In this document: piece by piece, positions 24,831-34,801 of the stretch
Layout: every line of letters starts with the position of its first letter
Position numbering within the stretch: the first letter of the stretch is position 1
The notes under the pieces: generated by a model
What the model saw: the letters and a program-made list of their open reading frames with translations, nothing else
Database searches by the model: none
What the model was told of the DNA's origin: nothing
Assembly (NCBI RefSeq): GCF_034424545.1
Contig: NZ_CP139971.1
Span: 1,054,001-1,118,000 of the forward strand
Origin: Trinickia caryophylli
GTDB taxonomy: Bacteria; Pseudomonadota; Gammaproteobacteria; Burkholderiales; Burkholderiaceae
DNA: 64,000 nucleotides
Direction: 5' to 3'
Made by a program: the position numbers and the translations under genes

Positions 24831-26543
24831 ATGCAACCCTGGAGTCAGATCTATACACCGCTCGGCAGCCTGGCGTTGTCGTCGCTTGCGGCAGCCATAC
24901 CGATCGTCTTTTACTTCCTTGCGCTGGCCGTGTTCAGAATGAAAGGTCACGTCGCGTCGGCCGTCACGCTGCTGCTTTCGCTGGCCGTCGCGATCGTCGC
25001 GTATCGCATGCCTGCCGCTCAGGCGTTCGCCGCGGCAGGCTATGGTTTTGCGTACGGCATGTGGCCGATCGCGTGGATCATCGTCACGGCCGTCTTCCTT
25101 TACAAGATCGTCGTGAAAACGGGGCAGTTCGAAATCATTCGCGCCTCGGTGCTTTCGATCACCGATGACAAGCGGCTGCAGTTGCTGCTCATCGGCTTTT
25201 CGTTCGGCGCATTCCTCGAAGGCGCCGCAGGCTTCGGCGCGCCGGTGGCGATCACCGCGGCCCTGCTCGTCGGGCTCGGCTTCGAGCCGCTGCTCGCCGC
25301 CGGGCTCTGCCTGATCGCGAACACGGCGCCGGTCGCGTTCGGTGCGATGGGCATTCCGATCATCGTGGCCGGTCAAGTCACGGGGCTCGACGCGCTCCAC
25401 ATCGGCGCCATGGCGGGCCGCCAGCTGCCGCTGCTCTCGCTCGTGGTGCCGTTCTGGCTCGTCTTCATCATGGACGGCGTACGCGGCGTCAAGGAAACCT
25501 GGCCCGCGGCATTCGTGGCCGGCGGCAGCTTCGCCGTGACGCAGTACTTCACCTCGAACTACATCGGCCCGGAGCTGCCCGACATTACGTCTGCCCTCGT
25601 GAGCCTCGTTTGCCTGACCGTCTTTCTGAAAGTCTGGCACCCGCGCACGGCGGCCCGCACGGCATTTGGCGCGACCGGCGGCGGCACGGCCGCGTTGTCG
25701 GGCTTCGGCTCCGGTTCGGGCGACGCACCGCGTTTCGCGGCTGCGAGCCGTCAGGCATCGCCCTATTCGATGGCCGAAACAGCACGCGCCTGGGCACCGT
25801 TCGCCATTCTCACGGCGGTGGTCACCGTTTGGAGCCTGCCGGCGTTCAAGGCGTTGTTCGGTGCCAAGGGCGCACTGCATGCCACCGTGCTGCCGTTCGA
25901 GATTCCGGGCCTGCATCGGCTGGTCATGAAGACGGCGCCGATCGTCAGTGCGCCGAAAGCGTACGACGCGATCTTCAAACTCGATCTGCTCTCGGCGGTG
26001 GGCACGGCGATCCTGCTGACCGCGCTCGTCTCGGCCGTTCTGCTGCGCATGAAACCGCGCCAGCTCGTATCGACGTTCGTCGAGACCATCGTCGAACTGC
26101 GCCGCCCGATCGTGTCGATCGGTTTCGTGCTCGCCTTCGCCTTCGTCGCGAACTACTCGGGAATGTCGTCGACGCTCGCCCTGCTGCTCGCCGGCACGGG
26201 TGCCGCGTTCCCGTTCTTCTCGCCGCTGCTCGGCTGGCTCGGTGTGTTTCTCACGGGATCGGACACGTCGTCGAACGCGCTTTTCTGCTCCCTGCAGAGC
26301 ACGACCGCGCATCAGATCGGCGTACCCGATACGCTGCTCGTGGCCGCGAACACGACAGGCGGAGTAACGGGGAAGATGATCTCCCCGCAATCGATCGCCG
26401 TGGCTTGCGCGGCTACCGGGCTCGTCGGCAAGGAGAGTTCGCTCTTTCGATTCACCGTGAAGCACAGCATCCTCTTTGCCGCGGTAGTGGGCGTCATGAC
26501 GCTCGTGCAGGCGTATTGGCTCGTGGAGATGGTGCCGCGCTGA
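24831..26543 (+). CDS. lldP: L-lactate permease
   Basis: A 570-residue inner-membrane proton/lactate symporter with about 14 hydrophobic helices. The family region [20 protein letters not shown] is present, and the C-terminal [20 protein letters not shown] and [18 protein letters not shown] are typical of LctP/GlcA permeases. GGAGGAG eight bases before the ATG sets the start. It ends the lactate operon and has 115 bases between it and lutB. Confidence 0.93.
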   Translation: MQPWSQIYTPLGSLALSSLAAAIPIVFYFLALAVFRMKGHVASAVTLLLSLAVAIVAYRMPAAQAFAAAGYGFAYGMWPIAWIIVTAVFLYKIVVKTGQFEIIRASVLSITDDKRLQLLLIGFSFGAFLEGAAGFGAPVAITAALLVGLGFEPLLAAGLCLIANTAPVAFGAMGIPIIVAGQVTGLDALHIGAMAGRQLPLLSLVVPFWLVFIMDGVRGVKETWPAAFVAGGSFAVTQYFTSNYIGPELPDITSALVSLVCLTVFLKVWHPRTAARTAFGATGGGTAALSGFGSGSGDAPRFAAASRQASPYSMAETARAWAPFAILTAVVTVWSLPAFKALFGAKGALHATVLPFEIPGLHRLVMKTAPIVSAPKAYDAIFKLDLLSAVGTAILLTALVSAVLLRMKPRQLVSTFVETIVELRRPIVSIGFVLAFAFVANYSGMSSTLALLLAGTGAAFPFFSPLLGWLGVFLTGSDTSSNALFCSLQSTTAHQIGVPDTLLVAANTTGGVTGKMISPQSIAVACAATGLVGKESSLFRFTVKHSILFAAVVGVMTLVQAYWLVEMVPR

Positions 26544-26989
26544 GTGCTGGAGGCACGACGGCCTGCCGGGGAGGGCGGCGACAGGCCTTGCCCGGCTGAG
26601 GTGGCACCAATCTGGAAACGATGTACGAGGAGAAATCCCGCCGATCGCGCGATATCCGTAGCGGACGCGCTCATTTTTCCGCGCCGATGCCACGGAGATA
26701 ATCGACAGGGTTGTCCGCACCGAAAGAGTCGTCACCATTCGGAGCGCAGTGCCTGCTCGGAAGGCGGCACGCCGCTCCGTCTCAGCCGTTATGCGTTGTT
26801 CGGCATCGGCGAGTGCATGCCGATCGCGAACTCGCTATGCCATTTCGTCCTTGAATCGATAGCACGCTGGCCTTCGTGCAATCGCACCGTAAGTTAGTCC
26901 GAAATTCCAACATCCACCGCGCGCTCATACCCGCCGTCGATATTGTCACTGGTGCCCACCGCTGGGGGCAAATCGATACGGAGAACGAC
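26544..26989. other. Gene-free stretch after lldP
   Basis: About 450 bases without a convincing gene. Base composition falls towards the right end. A six-base-pair inverted repeat (GGCCTG, CAGGCC) just after lldP may be part of a weak terminator; nothing else was recognised. Confidence 0.5.
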
Positions 26990-27425
26990 ATGAAGACGAG
27001 CGCAATCATTTGGTATTGGCTAGGCTTCAGCACGCTTTTTATCGGATCCGCGGCACGCGCGGAGAGTGCTACAGATATATCGCCGATTTGCACAACTGTC
27101 TGAGTCGAAGCAGCTGAAACGGACCCGCGATGTGGAGCTAGTGAAACTCAATCGCCGAGACGCACTTAAGCAATGTATAGCCAACTTCGGTGATTTAAAG
27201 GAACCTTGCACAGTCAGTGATGACCCGGATGCCGAACCCACGGCCTGCGACTGCGACGAATATCCTTTTGCCTCCACTCAGGACGGCGCTTCGCGGCGTT
27301 CGGACGCATCTGTAAAGAAAATAGACAGTAGTGACAACCGACGTACAGGTAGCCGGTTGGGACACTTTTATGCGGGACAACGTGTATTGGATGACGAAGG
27401 CTTCTATGTTTCCATAGACGAATAG
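26990..27425 (+). pseudogene. Secreted NucA/NucB-type DNase, interrupted by a frameshift
   Basis: The ATG at 26990 (GGAG upstream) opens a 37-residue frame with a good signal peptide cleaving after SAARA. The frame stops at 27103, but the +1 frame (open from a GTG at 27066 to the TAG at 27425) encodes a NucA/NucB DNase domain: CDCDEYPFASTQDGA carries the catalytic Asp-Glu of the family, and SSDNRRTGSRLGHFYAGQRV with a final GFYVSI matches its C-terminal half. Joined, the two parts would give a 145-residue secreted nuclease of normal size. It is more AT-rich than its neighbours, suggesting acquisition. A sequencing error or translational slippage between 27066 and 27103 is also possible. Confidence 0.6.
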
Positions 27426-27492
27426 ACGACCTTGGGCTGCAAGATAATGCAAAATCCAGCGCACCATTTCCACGCTCATTCCGCACGCTCAC

Positions 27493-28875
27493 ATGACACC
27501 TCATACAGGAATTCCCTCGTGGCTCGGTAGTGCATACAGAGTATGCAAACTGAGCGTGCCGGGTGCAGCCCGCTCAGAAGAGATCTCCGTCGATCACGCC
27601 TGCATGCGTGTTGCGGCCGAGCCCATCGTCGCACCCGAGAACGTGCCGAGGGTGCCATATTCGGAGTCACGAGGGCTGGCGTTGCGGTCGGAGCAAACAG
27701 CTGGTGCGTCGCCGGAAACACCCGTGCGCTTCGACATCAAGGTCGACGTCGAAGCGTTGCTCAAGTTCGGCGCGAACCAACCGTTGCGACCGTTGGATCC
27801 CGGGTGGGCCGAATACTTGCCCTGCGCCGGCTTGCCGCTGCCGGGGAAAGCCGACGCAATCGTCCCTCATCCCCGCCGTTACGACGAAGGCCCGGCACTT
27901 GACTCGCTCGTCTTGACCGCTTCCATTCCGTCCGGAGAAGGCGCGCTGATGCCCGGCCAGGATTATGAGGCCGGCACAACCCTTGTTCGCACCGGCGAGC
28001 GCATCACGCCCGAGGCGCAAGCCATTTTAATCGCCGCAGGTATCCGCACACTGCGCGTAGTGAAACGTCCACGCATTATCGTAGCTGTCGCCAGCTGCGA
28101 CTTGCTACCAATCGACCATGCGAGGGAAGCCTGGCAACGCCCGGATTCCAACGGCCCATACATCAGATCTCTATTGCAAAGATGGGGCTATGAAGTGCCA
28201 GCGGTCGAATATCTGCCATTGGTCAACTCGTGGCTACCTGAGCCTGTCTCCCACAGCACATTCAGGCAGTATGTCCAAGAACTGAAGCGCCTCGTGGCAA
28301 GCTACGACCTGATCATCGGGACCGGTATGCCTGAGCGCAGCATCGGCGGCGTCAGCGGCCTCGCGTCATGCCCTGGATTCCTAAGCCCTATCCCCGTACA
28401 GGTTGCACAACGGCCCGGAGGTCTTTTCAGCTTTGGTCGCAGCCAGGACCGCTCCCCACCGCGATCCGAACTGAGAAAACACTACCGTGCCGACGGTTCG
28501 GCAGCAGCTCTGCAACGAATCCTTTACGAAGATCAAGCAGTCCTCGTCAATCTTCCCGGATTCACCAGCAATGTGGGCGTCCTGATGCACATGTTTGTTC
28601 GCCGCATCGTCGACGAGTTGGAGCATGTATCGCATCCTCGACCCTATTGGCGGACCGGAAAACTCAGCCACGAAATCGGCCGTGATGCGAACACGCATCG
28701 AGTGCTCTGGGGCAACGCGATCGTCACCTCCGGCGGCCAGATCACCCTATGCGCGCCATACCCGCAGCCCGTCGAGGGGCTCGCCGCGCTTGCGAAAGCC
28801 AATGCCCTCATTGCGGCGCCATCCGGCCAAGGACCGTTGTGCGCTGGAACGCCCGTCCATTACCTGTCGCTTTGA
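27493..28875 (+). CDS. Divergent MoeA-like molybdopterin-binding family protein
   Basis: A 460-residue protein related to molybdopterin molybdotransferase MoeA. Recognisable parts are GLPLPGKADAIVPHPRRY, YEAGTTLVRTGERITPEAQA, RPRIIVAVASCDLL, PDSNGPYIRSLLQRWGYEVP and DQAVLVNLPGFTSNVGVLMH. Key MoeA motifs are altered: the usual TGGVSVG loop reads GTGMPERS and PGNPVS reads PGFTSN, and the first 60 residues do not resemble MoeA. It may be a paralogue with another substrate or an inactive form. No other molybdenum-cofactor gene is near. The start is unsettled; residues before MRVAAEPIVAPENV could be spurious. Confidence 0.6.
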   Translation: MTPHTGIPSWLGSAYRVCKLSVPGAARSEEISVDHACMRVAAEPIVAPENVPRVPYSESRGLALRSEQTAGASPETPVRFDIKVDVEALLKFGANQPLRPLDPGWAEYLPCAGLPLPGKADAIVPHPRRYDEGPALDSLVLTASIPSGEGALMPGQDYEAGTTLVRTGERITPEAQAILIAAGIRTLRVVKRPRIIVAVASCDLLPIDHAREAWQRPDSNGPYIRSLLQRWGYEVPAVEYLPLVNSWLPEPVSHSTFRQYVQELKRLVASYDLIIGTGMPERSIGGVSGLASCPGFLSPIPVQVAQRPGGLFSFGRSQDRSPPRSELRKHYRADGSAAALQRILYEDQAVLVNLPGFTSNVGVLMHMFVRRIVDELEHVSHPRPYWRTGKLSHEIGRDANTHRVLWGNAIVTSGGQITLCAPYPQPVEGLAALAKANALIAAPSGQGPLCAGTPVHYLSL

Positions 28876-29019
28876 CGTACCCGGGATGCACTCGTCCGCC
28901 GCCTGCGCGAGCAACTGCGATCTGCGGCGCTCGGCTTGCTTTACCCCGACCGTCGCTGCAATCTCACGGCGCATCTGCTTTAATAAGCGCCTTCCGAGGC
29001 AAGCACAGAGCGAGAAAGG

Positions 29020-29496
29020 ATGGATAACCGCACCGATACCGGCTTCTTCAGACTGCTTACGGACAGCTACCGCCGCCTGCTCGGCACTTCGCTGATCCCG
29101 CCCGACATCGCGCAGTGCGCGAACGAACAAGAGGAACAGGAAGCCGCGCACTGGCTCTACGAGTCAGCGCCATTCGTTCTTCTCGCGCACAACACGGCGG
29201 CCGATCCGATCTTCGTTTACGGAAATCTCGCCGCGCAACGCCAGTTCGGCTACGACTGGGACGAGTTGACCCGCCTCCCATCGCGCCTTTCCGCCGATAC
29301 GCCCGATCAGGACGAGCGCCGCGCATTCATCGAAAGTGTGACGAGCAAGGGCTACGCAACCGGCTATCGCGGCGTACGCATCGCCAAGTCGGGGAAGAAA
29401 TTCTGGATCGAAAATGCGACGCTCTGGCAATTGACCGACGACAACGGCCACCTGCGCGGCCTCGCTGCCATGGTGCCGACCGTCGTCGACCTCTGA
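29020..29496 (+). CDS. MEKHLA/PAS domain protein
   Basis: A 158-residue single-domain protein of the MEKHLA family, a PAS-related fold: APFVLLAHNTAADPIFVYGN, AAQRQFGYDWDELTRLPSRL and a C-terminal GKKFWIENATLWQL. It should bind a small ligand or act as a sensor module, but no output domain is attached. AGAAAGG directly precedes the ATG at 29020. It converges on the ald gene; no partner is apparent. Confidence 0.75.
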   Translation: MDNRTDTGFFRLLTDSYRRLLGTSLIPPDIAQCANEQEEQEAAHWLYESAPFVLLAHNTAADPIFVYGNLAAQRQFGYDWDELTRLPSRLSADTPDQDERRAFIESVTSKGYATGYRGVRIAKSGKKFWIENATLWQLTDDNGHLRGLAAMVPTVVDL

Positions 29497-29590
29497 GCGG
29501 CCGGGACACGAGCACAGCGGCGCCGGTGCCGCGGCATCCGGGCCGCGGCGTTCGGATGGCCTCGGGCACACATCGCGTTTCCCGGAAAAG

Positions 29591-30706
29591 CTACGAAGCA
29601 AACTCCTCGGCCGGCCGATACGGCAACCCGAGCGCCCGCGCCACGGCCTTGTGCGTCACATGCCCTTGGCAAACGTTCAAGCCCGCCCGCAAGTGCGCAT
29701 TCTCGGCCAACGCCCGCTTCCATCCTTTATCGGCCAGCGCGACGGCATGGTCGATCGTCGCGTTGTTGAGCGCGAACGTCGACGTTTTCGCCACGGCCCC
29801 AGGCATGTTGGCCACGCAGTAATGCACGACGCCGTCCACGACGAAGGTCGGCTGCGCATGCGTCGTCGCATGCGAAGTCTCGAAGCATCCGCCCTGGTCG
29901 ATCGCGACATCGACGACGACCGCACCCTTTCGCATCTGCGAGATCATCGCGCGCGTGACGAGCCTCGGCGCGGCCGCACCCGGAATCAATACGGCACCGA
30001 TTACGGCATCGGCATCCGCCACCGAGGTTTCGATCGTGTGCGCGTTGGAATGCAACGTGGCGATGCGGTTGCCGAATACGAGATCGAGGTGGCGCAAGCG
30101 GTCGACGTCGCGATCGATCACGGTCACCCGCGCTCCTGCGCCGACGGCCATCTGCAGCGCATTCGTGCCCACCACGCCCCCGCCCAGAATCACGACGTGC
30201 GCAGGGGCCACGCCCGGCACGCCCGCGAGCAGGAGCCCCATGCCGCCACGTGGCAGTTCGAGATGCGCGGCGGCCACCTGGATCGACATGCGGCCGGCCA
30301 CCTCGCTCATCGGTGCGAGCAGCGGCAGGCCGCCGCCCACACCCGTGATCGTCTCGTAGGCAATGCAGACGGCGCCCGAGTCGATCAGCCCGGCGGCCTG
30401 TTCAGGGTCGGGCGCGAGGTGCAAATAGGTATAAAGAATCTGGCCGGGCCGCAGCATCGCCCGCTCGACCGCCTGCGGCTCCTTCACCTTCACGATCATC
30501 TCGGCCCGCGCGAATATTTCCGTTGCACTGCCGCATATCGTCGCGCCGGACGCCTTGTAAGCCTCGTCGGGCAGGCCGATGGCGGCACCCGCTGCCGCCT
30601 CGACCAGTACCTCGTGACCGCGGCTCGTCAGCTCGCGGACGCTCGCCGGCGTGAGGCCGACGCGAAACTCCTGGTTCTTGATCTCTTTGGGAACGCCGAT
30701 CAGCAT
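29591..30706 (-). CDS. ald: Alanine dehydrogenase
   Basis: A 371-residue NAD-dependent L-alanine dehydrogenase (alanine to pyruvate plus ammonia). It begins [20 protein letters not shown]; the catalytic lysine and histidine are in MIVKVKEPQ and YTYLHLAPD, the nucleotide-binding loop is [19 protein letters not shown], and [19 protein letters not shown] is characteristic. GGAGGT seven bases before the ATG sets the start. It stands alone on the minus strand without an adjacent Lrp-type regulator. Confidence 0.95.
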   Translation of the reverse strand: MLIGVPKEIKNQEFRVGLTPASVRELTSRGHEVLVEAAAGAAIGLPDEAYKASGATICGSATEIFARAEMIVKVKEPQAVERAMLRPGQILYTYLHLAPDPEQAAGLIDSGAVCIAYETITGVGGGLPLLAPMSEVAGRMSIQVAAAHLELPRGGMGLLLAGVPGVAPAHVVILGGGVVGTNALQMAVGAGARVTVIDRDVDRLRHLDLVFGNRIATLHSNAHTIETSVADADAVIGAVLIPGAAAPRLVTRAMISQMRKGAVVVDVAIDQGGCFETSHATTHAQPTFVVDGVVHYCVANMPGAVAKTSTFALNNATIDHAVALADKGWKRALAENAHLRAGLNVCQGHVTHKAVARALGLPYRPAEEFAS

Positions 30707-30904
30707 GGTGGACCTCCGAAAGACGCATCGCACAATCGCACATCGCACTATTGTCGAATCCGGATGAAGCCCCTTCGATGACTTGCATCAAGCCGCTCCC
30801 ATCCTCTCACGAGCAGCGCAAACATGCATCCACGTCCGCAAGAAAGGGGGTCTCGCCATCCGGCGAAGCGTCATGCGCCGGACAATGCCCTCCGGCGGCC
30901 CACC

Positions 30905-31699
30905 TTATTTGCCGTACATGTCGAAGTCGAAGTATTTCCGTTCGATGCGCTTATAGGTGCCGTCGCGCAGTATTTGCGCGATGGCGCCATTGAGCGCCGT
31001 CAGCAGATCGCGATCGCTCTTGCGCACGCCAGCCGCATCGCCATCGCCCATGATGACGGGATCATAAAGCGCGTCGCCCGTAAACGAGAACGGTTGGCCG
31101 CGCGGCGTTTCGAGGAAGCCGATCTTCCCCTGCACCGCGTCCATCAGCACGCCATCGACGCGCCCATTCGCGAGATCGGCATAGGCCTGATCGTAGTTCT
31201 GATATGACACGACCTGCACATTGGCGGGAGCCCACTTGGTGCGCGCATACGTTTCCTGCACGGTGCCCTGCTCCACGGCGACCTTCCTGCCCGCCAGGCT
31301 CGCACTCTCGGGCTTCAGGCCCGAATCCCTGCGCACGATCAGCTTCGTTTGATTGCGATAAAGCCGATCCGAGAAGTCGATCTGCTCGCGCCGCTTCGCC
31401 GTTGCCGCCATCGACGAAAGAATCACGTCGAACTTGCGCGCCTTGAGCCCGGGAATCAGGCCATCGAAGCTCGTCTGAACCCACTCGCATTTCGCGTTCA
31501 GCTTTGCACAAAGCGCATTGCCGAGATCGATGTCGAAACCAACGAGGGAGCCATCCTTCGCAACCGATTCGAACGGCGGATATGTCGGATCGACGCCAAT
31601 GCGGATCGTCGTCCAGTCTTTTGCTGACGCGCATTGCGCAACGACCGACGACAGCAGAAATACGAGGGCCGATGCGCCGGCTTTGAAGCGAGCTTTCAT
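30905..31699 (-). CDS. Periplasmic amino-acid/opine-type binding protein of an ABC transporter
   Basis: A 264-residue solute-binding protein (HisJ/ArgT/OccT-NocT class). A signal peptide ends around VVAQCASA, followed by WTTIRIGVDPTYPPFESVAK and the family's VILSSMAATAKRREQIDFSD, which includes the ligand-binding arginine region. Basic amino acids or their opine derivatives are the likely ligand. It is the last gene of the run that encodes the three-subunit dehydrogenase, 98 bases downstream. No permease or ATPase gene is nearby, so it must work with components encoded elsewhere. Confidence 0.85.
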   Translation of the reverse strand: MKARFKAGASALVFLLSSVVAQCASAKDWTTIRIGVDPTYPPFESVAKDGSLVGFDIDLGNALCAKLNAKCEWVQTSFDGLIPGLKARKFDVILSSMAATAKRREQIDFSDRLYRNQTKLIVRRDSGLKPESASLAGRKVAVEQGTVQETYARTKWAPANVQVVSYQNYDQAYADLANGRVDGVLMDAVQGKIGFLETPRGQPFSFTGDALYDPVIMGDGDAAGVRKSDRDLLTALNGAIAQILRDGTYKRIERKYFDFDMYGK

Positions 31700-31751
31700 A
31701 GTTCACGACTCCGGTAGGCAGACAAACGAAGACCCCGGGGCGGCAACACGA

Positions 31752-31776
31752 TTCGACTCCGTTCGATTCGATTCGA
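31752..31776. repeat. TTCGA pentanucleotide repeat
   Basis: Three uninterrupted copies of TTCGA (31762-31776) and one more five bases upstream lie in the 98-base gap between the oxidoreductase and binding-protein genes. It may be a slippage-prone spacer. Confidence 0.5.
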
Positions 31777-31797
31777 GGCGCCCGCCGCGGGGCCGAC

Positions 31798-33246
31798 TCA
31801 GCTTGGAAAATCCGCGCGCACTCCGCCGCCCTCCTCGGGCACGGCCGCCGCGATCTGCTCGATCGTGACCGGCTTGATAGGCGGGCGTATGCGGTAATAC
31901 CCGATCTCCGACACCGGGCGCCCGGCGGCCTCGGCCAGCAGTTCGCCCACCGTGATGCCGCACCAGCGACCCTGGCAAGGCCCCATGCCGCAGCGCGAGA
32001 ACGCCTTGGCCTGATTGGGACCGGTGCAGCCCAACGCGCCGAGCCTGCGGATTTCGCCGGCCGTCACCTCCTCGCAACGGCAAACGACGACATCGTCGGC
32101 GGGCACGCGCAAGGACCGCTCCGGCGTGTATAGCGCGTCGAGCAACGGGCGAGCCGCGAGATGGCGCGTGCGTTGCCGGCGCGCCGCACCGCTTTCGCGC
32201 TCGCGAGCAGCCGCATCGATATGACCCAGCAGATAGACAACGTCGAGAGCCGCGATCTCACCCGCGCATCGCGCGGCCTGCGCGCCGCCAATACCCGCGC
32301 CATCGCCGGCAATCCACACCCGGGCAACGCTGGTACGCCCCCACGCGTCGGCCTCGGTATGCCAGCAGGCCTGGGCACGGTCCCAACGATGCCTGCAGCC
32401 GAGCGCGCGCGCCAGATTGGTCCCCGGCACCACGCCTTGATGCAGCAACACGAGGCTCGCGGGTACTTCCTGCTGCCGCGCGCCAGCGCGAAAGCGTACC
32501 GCATGCGCGGCCGTCTCGCCCGCGATTTCGACATCTCGCACGCCGCGATGGATCTCGATCCCGGAGCGGCGCACCTTGGCCATCATGCGCAGGCCCTTCG
32601 TCAGCGTATCCGCCGCCAGCAATGCACGGGGCAGATGCGGCAGCGCGCGGCGCCATGCTCTCCCCGGCGTCGTGTCGAGCAGTGCACGCACCGTTCTACC
32701 CGCATCGATCAACTGCGACGCGTACAGCCACAGCAAAGGGCCGCTGCCGACGAGCACGGTGTCTTCGCCGGGAACGAGCCCGGCCGATTTCATCAACGTT
32801 TGCGCCGCGCCCACGCCCATGACGCCGGGCAGCGTCCAGCCACGCACCGGCCACGGCCGCTCCTGTGCACCCGTGGCGAGCAGCATCGCGCGCGCCGTTA
32901 CTTGCGCGGGACACGGGTCGCTACCCGCCTCGCCGGCGCCATTGGGAGCGAGCCACGCCGTGATCTCGGGCGCCGTCTGCACTTGCCAGACGAGCGTGGC
33001 GGCGAGGTACCGCGCACCGCATGACAAGAAACGCGCGACGAGGCCGCCGCCTTCGAGATAGTCCGTGCCGAGCACATTGGGATCGACGAGCGGCGAGCGA
33101 CCGGCGCGCCGATATATCTGCCCGCCCGGCATGGCACCTTCGTCCGCGACGATAACCGAAAGCCCCTTGGCGCGCGCCGCGATAGCCGCCGCCATGCCCG
33201 CCGGCCCGGCTCCGACAATGAAGAGGTCGCAATGCAGTTCGCTCAT
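31798..33246 (-). CDS. FAD/NAD(P)-dependent dehydrogenase subunit with BFD-type [2Fe-2S] domain (OoxA/HcnB-like)
   Basis: A 482-residue flavoprotein. The N-terminal FAD-binding motif is DLFIVGAGPAGMAAAIAARA, a second nucleotide-binding loop is VLVGSGPLLWLYASQLI, and the C-terminal cysteines CRCEE, CGMGPCQGRWCG form a BFD-like [2Fe-2S] site. It matches the alpha subunit of octopine/nopaline oxidase, D-hydroxyproline dehydrogenase and hydrogen cyanide synthase. Its ATG overlaps the preceding subunit's stop (ATGA). A role in oxidising a secondary amine is likely; the substrate is not determined. Confidence 0.85.
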   Translation of the reverse strand: MSELHCDLFIVGAGPAGMAAAIAARAKGLSVIVADEGAMPGGQIYRRAGRSPLVDPNVLGTDYLEGGGLVARFLSCGARYLAATLVWQVQTAPEITAWLAPNGAGEAGSDPCPAQVTARAMLLATGAQERPWPVRGWTLPGVMGVGAAQTLMKSAGLVPGEDTVLVGSGPLLWLYASQLIDAGRTVRALLDTTPGRAWRRALPHLPRALLAADTLTKGLRMMAKVRRSGIEIHRGVRDVEIAGETAAHAVRFRAGARQQEVPASLVLLHQGVVPGTNLARALGCRHRWDRAQACWHTEADAWGRTSVARVWIAGDGAGIGGAQAARCAGEIAALDVVYLLGHIDAAARERESGAARRQRTRHLAARPLLDALYTPERSLRVPADDVVVCRCEEVTAGEIRRLGALGCTGPNQAKAFSRCGMGPCQGRWCGITVGELLAEAAGRPVSEIGYYRIRPPIKPVTIEQIAAAVPEEGGGVRADFPS

Positions 33247-33536
33247 TCGATGCTCGCCTTGCCGTGCATCGCGCGCACCTTCATCCCATCCCTTACACGC
33301 TCGATACACGCCTGTACGTTGGGCCGGCCATCGACTTCCACGAGGCACTCGAAGCAGACGCCCATCATGCAGAAGGGCCCACGGGGTGCACCGCCGACAG
33401 CGGAGCGGCGGCACGCGACACGCCCCGCGTCGAGGAGCGCAGCCGCCACTGTGAAATCGGCCGGCACGCGGCGTGTTTGCCCATCTATATCGATCGAGAC
33501 GGTCTGAGCGGGAACGAGCGAAAGGCGTTCAAACAT
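33243..33536 (-). CDS. Small (2Fe-2S) subunit of amine dehydrogenase (HcnA-like)
   Basis: A 97-residue ferredoxin-like protein. VSIDIDGQTRRVPADFTVAA is the ubiquitin-like start, and GPFCMMGVCFECLVEVDGRP with a later QACIERV supplies cluster cysteines. It carries electrons between the two flavin subunits. The gene overlaps the upstream subunit by eight bases and the downstream one by four, so the three are translated together. Confidence 0.85.
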   Translation of the reverse strand: MFERLSLVPAQTVSIDIDGQTRRVPADFTVAAALLDAGRVACRRSAVGGAPRGPFCMMGVCFECLVEVDGRPNVQACIERVRDGMKVRAMHGKASIE

Positions 33537-34653
33537 GTTCGGTGACAGTGGAAAGATTGAACCGGCCGGTTTCGAAGGCCTCCTGCCCCACCGGGCGCAC
33601 ACCGCCTGCAATCCACGGCGCCAGTTCGTCCGCATGGGCCGCGGCGAGCGTCACGCCGCTGTGGCAGATGGCAATGAATGCACCGGGGCAGCTCCGCGAT
33701 TCCTCGTAGACGGGCAACCCGTCCGGCGTCATGATGCGCAGCGCACCCCAGGCCCGGACAATGCGCGCGTGGGCCAGCAACGGAAAGGCCGTCTGCGCGC
33801 GGCGCGCGATATCGGCCATCACATTCGTCGTCGTGCCGTCGTCGAAACCGGTGTTTTCCGCCGAATCCCCGAGCAGCACCGATCCTTCCCGCGTTTGCCG
33901 AACCACGAGCGTCGGATAGGCGAGAAACGGCGCCAGCCGCTCCGTCACCATGATCTGCCCGCGCAGCGGCGAAATCGGCGCCTGCAGGCCCACCATCGGA
34001 GCCAGCGCCGCATTGCCGAGCCCAGCCGCAAGTACGACGCGCCCCGCTTCGAGCACGCCGTGCGGAGTCGTGACCGTGAAGCGGCTCGCGTGCGGGGTGA
34101 TCCGCTTCACCTCGTGCCGCGGCAGATAGATGCCGCCGCGTGCCTGGAACGCCTGTTGCAGCGCGCGCAGCGCGTAGAGCGGGCTCGCGTGCCCATCGTG
34201 GCGGGAGTAGAGCGCGCCGGCCAGATCGCCCGAGGCGCCAGGAATGCGCCGTCGCAGTTCGGTCGCGTCGAGCACTTCATAATCGAACCCCGCGTCGCGC
34301 ACCCGTATCGACTCGAGCAACCTGCTCCCGGCTTCGAGCTCGGCGGCCGTTTCGCACAGCTCGAAGCCGCCGGGCCGCTCGAAACAAGGATCGATGCCCG
34401 TCTCCCGCGCGAGCTGCGCGGCGAAAGCGCTCCAGCGCTCCGACGAGCGCAGCGACCATCGCGCGTAAGGCAGGCAGCAGCTGCCCTTGCCTTGAACCCA
34501 GACAAGGCCGAAGTTGCCGCGCGCGGCGCGCAGCGCCGTATCGTCGCCGTCGCAGACGGCCACGCGCTGCCCCAGCCGCACCAAGCCCCAGGCGATCGCC
34601 ATTCCTACGAGGCCGCCGCCGGCCACGATCGCGTCGAATGCGCGCGCGGTCAT
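33529..34653 (-). CDS. FAD-dependent amine oxidase/dehydrogenase subunit (DadA/OoxB/HcnC-like)
   Basis: A 374-residue DAO-fold flavoprotein: the dinucleotide-binding start FDAIVAGGGLVGMAIAWGLV, then GNFGLVWVQGKG, RPGGFELCETAAELE and the C-terminal RAWGALRIMTPDGLPVYEES. This subunit holds the substrate site in opine oxidase and D-hydroxyproline dehydrogenase. It leads the minus-strand run subunit B, small Fe-S subunit, subunit A, binding protein. A divergent OccR/NocR-like LysR regulator starts 148 bases away. The ATG at 34653 gives MTARAFDAI. Confidence 0.85.
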   Translation of the reverse strand: MTARAFDAIVAGGGLVGMAIAWGLVRLGQRVAVCDGDDTALRAARGNFGLVWVQGKGSCCLPYARWSLRSSERWSAFAAQLARETGIDPCFERPGGFELCETAAELEAGSRLLESIRVRDAGFDYEVLDATELRRRIPGASGDLAGALYSRHDGHASPLYALRALQQAFQARGGIYLPRHEVKRITPHASRFTVTTPHGVLEAGRVVLAAGLGNAALAPMVGLQAPISPLRGQIMVTERLAPFLAYPTLVVRQTREGSVLLGDSAENTGFDDGTTTNVMADIARRAQTAFPLLAHARIVRAWGALRIMTPDGLPVYEESRSCPGAFIAICHSGVTLAAAHADELAPWIAGGVRPVGQEAFETGRFNLSTVTEHV

Positions 34654-34801
34654 CGCAGCACTCCGCACCGATGTGTCGATGCCAGGTTGTTATTCGTTGC
34701 TTTCACCGATAAAAAGGCTTGATTTAGCACACCTTGAAAGCTTCGGGCTGGCAGAATAACGCGTCAAATGCCATTTTTTGCAGGCACCATACGCAAATGT
34801 T

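Noticed and set aside
30905..34653. Hydrogen cyanide synthase operon hcnABC
   Set aside because: The subunits are homologous, but the gene order is C-A-B, a basic-amino-acid-type binding protein follows, and the divergent LysR resembles opine regulators.
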